Shown here: piece by piece, positions 1 to 5,402 of the stretch
Position numbering within the stretch: position 1 is the first letter of the stretch
Layout of the letters: each line of letters starts with the position of its first letter
Assembly: GCA_017652545.1 (NCBI GenBank)
Contig: JAGCAV010000160.1
Location: forward strand, 1-24,601
Reading direction: 5' to 3'
Length of the DNA stretch: 24,601 bases
DNA from: Lachnospiraceae bacterium
GTDB lineage: Bacteria; Bacillota_A; Clostridia; Lachnospirales; Lachnospiraceae
The notes under the pieces: model-generated
The model's database searches: none
What the model saw: the letters and a program-made list of their open reading frames with translations, nothing else
Told to the model about the DNA's origin: nothing
Position numbers and translations under genes: made by a program

Positions 1-1
1 G

Positions 2-238
2 AAAAACCGAAAAGAATGTGCCTGCTACATTACAGGGGACATCGGAGCCTACAACACATGCCGGCACTTCTGCCGCTACTGCTACGCCAATACTGACCGG
101 CGTATTGTCACCCTCTCAGCCAGACAGCATGATCCGGATTCACCGCTTCTGATCGGTCATGTACAGCCGGACGATAAGATCTCACAGCCTAAGCAGGTGA
201 GCTGGATCGATCCACAGATGAGGCTGGATCTGGAATAA
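2..238 (+). CDS. DUF1848 family protein, C-terminal fragment
   Basis: The reading frame is open from the window edge to TAA at 236-238, giving 78 residues of a gene whose 5' part lies outside. It contains a Cys-rich segment, CACYITGDIGAYNTCRHFC followed by RYCYAN, and then HDPDSPLLIGHVQPDD and a closing SWIDPQMRL. This order is the C-terminal signature of DUF1848 proteins, where the clustered cysteines look like an iron-sulfur or metal site; the biochemical role of the family is not settled. No T-rich terminator is visible after the stop. The family assignment is from recalled motif pattern, and the cysteine ligand role is inference. Confidence 0.85.
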   Translation, partial: KNRKECACYITGDIGAYNTCRHFCRYCYANTDRRIVTLSARQHDPDSPLLIGHVQPDDKISQPKQVSWIDPQMRLDLE

Positions 239-271
239 CAGGACAAACAGGGCGATCGGAGCAGACACAGG

Positions 272-300
272 TTTATATGCGCACATCTATATGTTAAAAT
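272..300 (+). promoter_or_regulatory. Weak candidate promoter for tetR1
   Basis: TTTATA (272-277), a 17-bp gap and TAAAAT (295-300) lie about 55 bp before the tetR1 start. The -35 is poor, so this is only a candidate. The rest of the gap 239-354 shows nothing else recognisable. Confidence 0.3.
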
Positions 301-354
301 GATTATCAAAGGCGCACGGAACGAGAAAAATGACTGCTGCAGGAGAGTTTGGTT

Positions 355-903
355 ATGAAACGGAAAACAGCTAAAGAGATCCTTGCCGAATCCTTCCGTG
401 AAATAGCGGCAAAAAAACCTGTTGATAAAATCACTGTCCCGGAAATCACCGGGAACTGCGGTTATTCCAAAACCACATTCTACAGACTTTTCAAGGACAA
501 ATATGACCTTATGGCATGGGATTATGCAAGAAGGCAAAAAGAGATCATGGTTCAGACAGAACGTGTCGATTACGAGTGGAAAACCACACTCATAGAAGGC
601 GCTTTTCTGTTTAATGAGCAGAGAGAGTATCTGAAGAACCTTCTGCTTCACACCGCCGGATATGATTCCTTTTCGCGGTATATGAAACAGCTTCACTTTG
701 ACAGTTTAAGAAAATGCGTTCTTGATGCATCCGGCACAAAAGAACTCGACATAAAAACGGAAATGTATGTAAGAACCTACTGTCAGGGAACCGTGGATCT
801 GATCTGCGACTGGATCATGGGAATGTATGCCGTCAGTCCCGAAGAACTGGCTGAGGTCTTTGAAGCCTGCCTGCCTGTGCCTCTGCGCAGGATTCTCCTG
901 TGA
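355..903 (+). CDS. TetR/AcrR-family regulator (TetR1)
   Basis: A 182-residue DNA-binding regulator. The N-terminal helix-turn-helix spans about residues 24-50 (KITVPEITGNCGYSKTTFYR then LFKDKYDL), the classic TetR recognition-helix pattern; the rest is the all-helical ligand-binding/dimer domain, of the DhaS-like type. I place the start at ATG 355 because AGGAG at 341-345 is 9 nt upstream; an in-frame TTG at 349 sits too close to that site. It is followed on the same strand by the MBL/rubredoxin gene, whose promoter lies inside an inverted repeat (947-998) that is a likely operator. It is a clear paralogue of the regulator at 3855-4418: both share the K-ITV, NC-YS, TFYR and DKYDL positions. 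Ligand unknown. Confidence 0.9.
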   Translation: MKRKTAKEILAESFREIAAKKPVDKITVPEITGNCGYSKTTFYRLFKDKYDLMAWDYARRQKEIMVQTERVDYEWKTTLIEGAFLFNEQREYLKNLLLHTAGYDSFSRYMKQLHFDSLRKCVLDASGTKELDIKTEMYVRTYCQGTVDLICDWIMGMYAVSPEELAEVFEACLPVPLRRILL

Positions 904-946
904 AAATGGTACGATTTCCGAAAAAAGTCCCATTGTTGGACTTGTT

Positions 947-998
947 GCACAAATCATAGATTGAGGCTGTCCGGCCTCTTTATATACTATGATTGTGC
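947..998 (+). promoter_or_regulatory. Inverted repeat bracketing the promoter of the MBL/rubredoxin gene (candidate operator)
   Basis: GCACAAATCATAG (947-959) and CTATGATTGTGC (987-998) are inverted copies differing by one deleted T, with 27 bp between. Between them lies a candidate promoter TTGAGG (961-966), 16 bp, TATACT (983-988); the -10 overlaps the second arm. A small inner hairpin GAGGC (963-967)/GCCTC (974-978) followed by TTTATAT could also act as a weak terminator for tetR1. Arms flanking a promoter next to a TetR gene suggest an operator, which is inference. Confidence 0.6.
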
Positions 999-1077
999 AT
1001 AAAAATGAGAAAGATTCCGGTGGCGTAAAAGCAACGGAAAACGCGGATTGAATCCATAAAGAAAAAGGAGGGAACGC

Positions 1078-2019
1078 ATGAAAATCAAAGCAGTCAAATT
1101 CAGGAAGGACGGATTCTATGGCCAGCCGATGGCTTTCGGCGGAGAAGAAGGCATGGAAAAGTTTGACGCGAACATTAAATATCGCGGCAGCCTGCAGAAC
1201 TATCTGATCGACACCGGTGATGAGGTCATTCTGGTCGATACCGGATTACCGGCGGGGACGCCTGTAGAAGTGCCGGATGAGAAATCCATCGCATTTTTGG
1301 GGAAAGAGATCTGCAGCTATATGGAAGCATTCGCGGCTCTTGGTTATAGACCGGAGCAGGTCACAAAGATCCTGCTGACACATAAGCACAGTGATCATTC
1401 CGGAGAACTGAAGTCATTCCCGAACGCGAAGATCTATGTTGGAGCCGAAGAGACTTCTGCTGATGAGCTGAAGGATATCCCGAATCTCGTCCCTGTGACA
1501 TATACGGATGGCGCATACTACAATTTCCCCGAAAGCCAGAAGATCCGGGACGGCATCTGGTTCATCAGGGCCAAGGGACACACAAACGGCAACAGCATTG
1601 TTGTTGTGGAGACAGACGGCCTGTTCTTTATGATCCACGGTGATATCTCCTATGTGGATGAGGCACTGTATGAGAACAAACTTTCCGTTGTATTCGATGA
1701 CCTTCCGGCTGCGCGTGTGACACAGGACCGGGTGCGCGAGTTCATCCGCAACCACCCGACTGTCTATTGCGGAACCCACACGCCGCAGGGATATGAAAAT
1801 CTGGAAGCGAAGCGAGTGATGGATCTGGATAATCCTGTCCCGACGCTCTGGCCGAAGCTGGACTTCTCCGAACAGAAAGCAACCGGCAAATATGTCTGCT
1901 CCGTCTGCGGGTATGTGTATGATCCGGCTGAGCATGACGGTGCAGCTTTTGAGGATCTTCCGGAAGACTGGCGCTGTCCGCGCTGCAGGCAGCCGAAAGA
2001 AAAATTCAACAGGGCATAA
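1078..2019 (+). CDS. MBL-fold metallohydrolase with C-terminal rubredoxin domain
   Basis: 313 residues with AAGGAGGG before the ATG. Residues 1-260 are a metallo-beta-lactamase fold: the metal motif THKHSDH gives H102, H104, D106 and H107, with further candidate ligands H168 (AKGHTNG), D189 (IHGD) and H234 (GTH). This HxHxDH form is typical of zinc hydrolases such as lactonases and glyoxalase-like enzymes, not of flavodiiron proteins. Residues 272-311 form a rubredoxin domain: C274-x-x-C277 ([10 protein letters not shown]) and C300-P-R-C303, an Fe(Cys)4 electron carrier. The two are joined by a short linker. No signal peptide, so cytosolic. The gene follows tetR1 and converges on the secreted flavin reductase. 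Substrate and the purpose of the rubredoxin are unknown; a redox-linked hydrolase or oxygen/NO-related reaction are both possible. Confidence 0.9.
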   Translation: MKIKAVKFRKDGFYGQPMAFGGEEGMEKFDANIKYRGSLQNYLIDTGDEVILVDTGLPAGTPVEVPDEKSIAFLGKEICSYMEAFAALGYRPEQVTKILLTHKHSDHSGELKSFPNAKIYVGAEETSADELKDIPNLVPVTYTDGAYYNFPESQKIRDGIWFIRAKGHTNGNSIVVVETDGLFFMIHGDISYVDEALYENKLSVVFDDLPAARVTQDRVREFIRNHPTVYCGTHTPQGYENLEAKRVMDLDNPVPTLWPKLDFSEQKATGKYVCSVCGYVYDPAEHDGAAFEDLPEDWRCPRCRQPKEKFNRA

Positions 2020-2028
2020 ATAAATGGA

Positions 2029-2055
2029 GGCAGACAGCGTTATATGCTGTCTGCC
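2029..2055. terminator. Hairpin between convergent genes, probable bidirectional terminator
   Basis: GGCAGACAGC (2029-2038) pairs perfectly with GCTGTCTGCC (2046-2055) across a 7-nt loop. It starts 10 bp after the MBL/rubredoxin stop and lies 50 bp beyond the stop of the facing reductase gene. The T tracts are short (CCTTTGCTG on +, TCCATTTATTT on -), so efficiency is uncertain. Confidence 0.7.
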
Positions 2056-2104
2056 CCTTTGCTGTTTCCGGTCACACTCTGATCCGTCCCTGCCGGACCG
2101 GCGA

Positions 2105-3688
2105 TTACCGGGCTATATCATCTGCTGCCGTTCTCGCTGCAATGTATCCGACAGTCAATGCCGGTGCCAGGCCTCCGCCGTACGCGCCATTCTGCTGATA
2201 TTCCCTGGATCCGATCACTTCTCCTGCTGCGTAAAGCCCCGGAACTGCTTCATCGTTTTCATTAAGAACTCTGCTGTCAATATCAACCCCAATTCCGCCA
2301 TACGTTCCATAGATGCTGGCAATACCTTCCATCACATACCATTTTTCTGAATCTTCATAGCCCCGCGCTTTCAGGGTATCGACCAGGGAAGGCATGTCAT
2401 AGGCTTTGGCAATTTCTTCCATGCTTTCATAGAAAACCGCTGTTTTATTATGAACAGATTTCTCAAGGAAACTGGTTATGCCCTGTGCCTCGGCATCGCT
2501 CACGGAGTACATATTCCAGACATGTTCCCCGCCAACGGTACGGTACACTGCCTCCGCTCCAAGATTGTAGGATGCATCATCAGTAATGGCTTCACCAAGT
2601 TCATTTACATAGTTATTGCCTGCCATCCAGAAAGATGCCGCAGCCCCGGTCATGGGGTTCGCCAGCATAAAGGAGGAATCAGCCGCGTCCAGCATGACTG
2701 TCTTTCCGTTGACCTCCCTGATCCATTCCAGGGCATCTCCTGTATTTCCTCCAAGTCCCATTTTCCTGGCGCCCTGCGCATAGGGAAGATATTCATCAAC
2801 CAGTTCCGAATTGGAAGAAAAACCACCGGTGCAGAGAATAACAGCTTTTGCATGAATGCTGAATTCGTCCTGTCCTTTCGGCTGAGCCGTAACGCCCTTA
2901 ACAGCGCCATCCTCTACCAGGAGACCTGTGGCCGGCGTATCAAGCAGGATAAGCGCCCCATCACTCTCGGCACTGTCGCGCATATGGCCCACCAGCTTAT
3001 ACATGACATCAAAATCACCGGTGTCTTCCACTGCAATAGAAGCATCCTCCCCGATGCCGGGATATTCTGCCAGCCGGATCGGAATGTCTTTTTCCGCAAG
3101 AGATGTCACCGCCTCGGCAAAGCCGGTGTCTACAGGCGGATTAAATGTGTTTACACAGCCCTGGTCGGACACAATGGCATCTCCGCCAAGGTAAGCAAGC
3201 TTCTCCACAAGAACAACCTGAATGCCCGATCCGGCAGCTTCCGTTACTGCTGACATGCCTGCCAGCCCGCCGCCGACAACCACAATATCCGTTTCCATAT
3301 CTGACTGTGCTTCCGCTGCATAAGATATCTTTTCCTGAAACTCATCCGCATCTGCGCCTGCCTCGGCAAGTGCGTTTTTTACGGCATTTTTCAAAAAAAT
3401 ACTTGTCAGCGTGGCCCCGGAGACCGTATCAACATTGATCGATTGATTGTCCAGCATCATGGGGACAAGCCGGTCAATTGCCACATCCCCGACCCCTTTG
3501 GTATCGGAGCATTCAGTTACCTCAATGTTTTCAATTGCGCTCTCACTGACCGTGACTTCTACAGTCAGCGGACCGCCCACAGAATCCGAGCTTCCGGTAT
3601 AGGAGCCGGGAGTCATGGCTGCAGCGAATGCTGTCATGCCGCACACTGCAAATGCTGTAACAATTGCTGTTTTCGCCGTTTTCTTCAT
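2105..3688 (-). CDS. Secreted FMN-binding, FAD-dependent reductase (fumarate/urocanate reductase superfamily)
   Basis: 527 residues from ATG 3688, chosen because AAAGGA lies about 10 nt upstream; an in-frame GTG at 3706 would overlap that site. Residues 1-24 are a signal peptide (MKKTAKTAIV start, AFAAA cleavage region). Residues about 28-110 are an FMN_bind domain with DTVSGAT at 87-93, where T93 is the expected covalent FMN site made by ApbE. From residue 133 a FAD-binding/reductase module follows (VVVGGGLAG, dinucleotide loop 139-144) and ends in YAAGEVIG. It lacks a haem c domain. Canonical soluble fumarate reductases carry HTMGG and NRLGGN segments with a catalytic His and Arg; here the matching places read GTYGG and NGAYGGG. 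Substrate is therefore probably not fumarate. It acts outside the membrane, with electrons from an unknown donor. tetR2 lies directly upstream. Confidence 0.88.
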   Translation of the reverse strand: MKKTAKTAIVTAFAVCGMTAFAAAMTPGSYTGSSDSVGGPLTVEVTVSESAIENIEVTECSDTKGVGDVAIDRLVPMMLDNQSINVDTVSGATLTSIFLKNAVKNALAEAGADADEFQEKISYAAEAQSDMETDIVVVGGGLAGMSAVTEAAGSGIQVVLVEKLAYLGGDAIVSDQGCVNTFNPPVDTGFAEAVTSLAEKDIPIRLAEYPGIGEDASIAVEDTGDFDVMYKLVGHMRDSAESDGALILLDTPATGLLVEDGAVKGVTAQPKGQDEFSIHAKAVILCTGGFSSNSELVDEYLPYAQGARKMGLGGNTGDALEWIREVNGKTVMLDAADSSFMLANPMTGAAASFWMAGNNYVNELGEAITDDASYNLGAEAVYRTVGGEHVWNMYSVSDAEAQGITSFLEKSVHNKTAVFYESMEEIAKAYDMPSLVDTLKARGYEDSEKWYVMEGIASIYGTYGGIGVDIDSRVLNENDEAVPGLYAAGEVIGSREYQQNGAYGGGLAPALTVGYIAARTAADDIAR

Positions 3689-3713
3689 AGATGCACTTCC
3701 TTTCACCTTTCAT

Positions 3714-3828
3714 CCGAAACAACAGTAAGCCGGCAGTCATTATGCTGGTTATCATTATGCTGGTTATCATTATAATTGGTCATTCATAGCCCATCGACTG
3801 TTGTTTCGGTTGAAATCTCCTGTTTCGG
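3714..3828. promoter_or_regulatory. Candidate operator region: perfect 13-bp inverted repeat plus a third half-site
   Basis: CCGAAACAACAGT (3714-3726) and ACTGTTGTTTCGG (3797-3809) are perfect inverted copies 70 bp apart. The core TGTTTCGG occurs again at 3821-3828, 19 bp from the copy at 3802. A - strand TATAAT (3774-3769) lies between the arms and would serve the reductase gene; no good -35 was found. The first arm ends about 15 bp from the reductase ribosome binding site. Sitting between tetR2 and the reductase gene, these are the best operator candidates for TetR2; the binding itself is inference. Confidence 0.6.
3739..3768. repeat. 15-bp perfect tandem repeat, two copies
   Basis: ATTATGCTGGTTATC occurs at 3739-3753 and again at 3754-3768, followed by a partial third copy (ATTAT). 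On the - strand each unit offers a CATAAT/TATAAT hexamer, so the repeat multiplies -10-like elements in the reductase promoter region. Confidence 0.85.
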
Positions 3829-3854
3829 GAAATTCCGGCGAAAAAGTACCTATA

Positions 3855-4418
3855 TCAGAGATTTACCCCTGTTTCTTCCGTTTTCAGGATCTCTTCAGCA
3901 AATCCCTCCTTTAATATGTCCGCGATCTCAGACGCAGTTGCTGTGATTTTTCCAAGAATCCACTCACTCACAAGTTTTGAAGCCCCAAGGCAATAGAGCC
4001 GAATCAGAAGTTCTGTTTTTTTATCCAGCTTCTCTTTTTGTGTTTTCCGCAGTAAATAGTCACGGTAGCACGCACAGTTTATGTCAGTCATACTCTCCAG
4101 GAAAGAATCAAGACCATTGGTATTCAAAAAAAGATTTGCCAGAAAGCTTTTCTGTTCTTCATAGTATCTTGCAGCATCAAGATACGCATCATCCCAGCTG
4201 TAGCCATTGATATCAATCCTGGTCATGATGACACCCATCTGCTCCGCATAATGCCTGGCGATCAGATCATATTTATCCCTGTAGTATCTGTAGAATGTCG
4301 ATGGTGAATAATCACAGTTGTTTACAATATCATTGACCGTGATCTTTTCTACACTTTTTGTTTCAGCGAGTTCAAGAAAAGAATCAACCAGGATTTCCCT
4401 TGCTTTTTTCCGTATCAT
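3855..4418 (-). CDS. TetR/AcrR-family regulator (TetR2)
   Basis: 187 residues from ATG 4418. The helix-turn-helix lies at about residues 22-48 (KITVNDIVNNCDYSPSTFYR then YYRDKYDL), closely matching TetR1 in this window, with a helical ligand-binding domain behind it. The Shine-Dalgarno before the ATG is poor, while a 30-codon reading frame (4415-4507) ends in an ATGA overlap with this start, which could provide translational coupling. It is transcribed toward the secreted reductase gene; the gap between them (3689-3854) holds an inverted repeat that is a likely target. It probably senses the reductase substrate or a related small molecule. The gene pair with its operator arms mirrors the tetR1 module. 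Confidence 0.9.
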   Translation of the reverse strand: MIRKKAREILVDSFLELAETKSVEKITVNDIVNNCDYSPSTFYRYYRDKYDLIARHYAEQMGVIMTRIDINGYSWDDAYLDAARYYEEQKSFLANLFLNTNGLDSFLESMTDINCACYRDYLLRKTQKEKLDKKTELLIRLYCLGASKLVSEWILGKITATASEIADILKEGFAEEILKTEETGVNL

Positions 4419-4507
4419 ACAGATTTCCCATCTTTCTGCAGAAGTTTCCGCATCACTTCATCGGCAGTCACCATGATCACGATATTCTGAAGTGTAACAA
4501 TTGGCAT
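4415..4507 (-). CDS. Possible small leader ORF overlapping the tetR2 start
   Basis: ATG at 4507-4505 opens 30 codons (beginning MPIVTLQNIVIMVTADEV, ending KDGKSV) and stops at TGA 4417-4415, sharing ATGA with the tetR2 start. It lies downstream of a good candidate promoter (4563-4535). No clear Shine-Dalgarno precedes the ATG; the frame stays open upstream to a TTG just after an in-frame TAA. I do not recognise the peptide. It may be a leader peptide coupled to tetR2, a remnant of a decayed gene, or chance. Confidence 0.35.
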   Translation of the reverse strand: MPIVTLQNIVIMVTADEVMRKLLQKDGKSV

Positions 4508-4534
4508 CAGCGCTTTGTTCAACCATACAGACTC

Positions 4535-4563
4535 ATTATGCAATTAATAAGACATATTATCAA
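4535..4563 (-). promoter_or_regulatory. Candidate promoter of tetR2
   Basis: On the - strand TTGATA (4563-4558), a 17-bp spacer and CATAAT (4540-4535) fit a housekeeping promoter with two mismatches in all. It implies a leader of roughly 110 nt before tetR2. Confidence 0.55.
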
Positions 4564-4575
4564 CAGCAAAGCAAA

Positions 4576-4612
4576 AGCCGCCTTGCCTGACGATCATTCA
4601 GGCAAGACGGCT
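4576..4612 (-). terminator. Rho-independent terminator of the adhE-kinase operon
   Basis: AGCCGCCTTGCCTG (4576-4589) pairs with CAGGCAAGACGGCT (4599-4612) with one mismatch and a 9-nt loop. On the - strand it is followed by TTTTGCTTTG. It lies 29 bp after the kinase stop codon. Confidence 0.85.
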
Positions 4613-4641
4613 GCATATTTTCTGCGGGCAGTCTGTTCTCT

Positions 4642-5391
4642 TTATTGATATTCCGCCACGCTGATCCACTTCTCAAGAAGCTCACGCTCGGATTCCTTAT
4701 GCTTTGCCAGCTGTGCGGCTGCCACGATGGGCATCCAGGTCTGCACATACTGGATGGCCATATCGGCCTTCCTGCAGAAGGTCTTCAGATACAGATCCGC
4801 CTTTTCCGGATCCTCAAGGGAGAAGCGCATATAGGTGATGGCGGCATCCGCGCCGGCGTTGCCGGAAGTGGCATGGGCCCAGTCCAGAATGCAGTAGGAG
4901 CCGTCTTCACGGATCAGCACGTTGGAGGGTACAAAATCACCGTGGCACAGCCTGGTGTGGCGCTTCATGCCGTGGATCCGCTGCAGCAGCTCATAGCGGG
5001 TGCTGGCATCGATCTCGGTCATGCCGTTGATCACTTCTTCCAGTTTGTACCGGGTGTTGCGAAGTCTGGGAACCCTGTGCTGACACACCTCGATCTGGAT
5101 GTCCACCAGCCGTTCAATGTATTCCTTCGTCTTTTCCGGTTCATCCTGCATCAGCTGCTCAAGCGTTTTTCCTTCAACATATTCCATGGTGAGGGCCCAG
5201 CCTCCGTTCGCCGGAGCCACGGAGATGATCGCGGGAACCTGAACGCCCGCTTCTTCCACACAGGTATGAATATAGGCCTCATTAAACACATTTGCCTTGG
5301 GATGGGACGGGGTAAACTCCTTGACGATCACATTGCCTTCCCGGTATACGGTCTTGTAGGACTTTTCCTCGATAATCTCTCTGTTTGCCAT
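4642..5391 (-). CDS. APH/choline-kinase-like phosphotransferase
   Basis: 249 residues with AAGGAGGAG before ATG 5391; the same frame runs upstream into adhE but that part is not used. The kinase-like fold is complete: K24 in VIVKEF and E38 as the ATP-anchoring pair, the Brenner-type catalytic loop CHGDFVPSN (H150, D152, N157) and the metal-binding ILDW (D170). This matches the aminoglycoside phosphotransferase/choline kinase superfamily (PF01636), in a short version. The gene starts 11 bp after the adhE stop and is followed by a terminator, so it is the last gene of the adhE operon and should share Rex control. The acceptor is unknown; an alcohol, amino-alcohol or sugar is plausible from the context, drug resistance less so. 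Confidence 0.85.
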   Translation of the reverse strand: MANREIIEEKSYKTVYREGNVIVKEFTPSHPKANVFNEAYIHTCVEEAGVQVPAIISVAPANGGWALTMEYVEGKTLEQLMQDEPEKTKEYIERLVDIQIEVCQHRVPRLRNTRYKLEEVINGMTEIDASTRYELLQRIHGMKRHTRLCHGDFVPSNVLIREDGSYCILDWAHATSGNAGADAAITYMRFSLEDPEKADLYLKTFCRKADMAIQYVQTWMPIVAAAQLAKHKESERELLEKWISVAEYQ

Positions 5392-5402
5392 AGATCTCCT
5401 CC

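Noticed and set aside
157..696. 179-codon - strand frame across the start of tetR1
   Set aside because: It overlaps two genuine + strand genes and has no recognisable motif.
1078..2019. Flavodiiron protein (NO/O2 reductase)
   Set aside because: No flavodoxin domain, and the metal motif is HxHxDH instead of the flavodiiron HxExD.
3739..3926. CRISPR-like repeats
   Set aside because: The only tandem repeats are two contiguous 15-bp units without spacers; no cas genes are present.
4642..5391. Antibiotic resistance aminoglycoside phosphotransferase
   Set aside because: Only the general kinase motifs match; the operon position behind adhE argues for a metabolic role and no mobile element is near.
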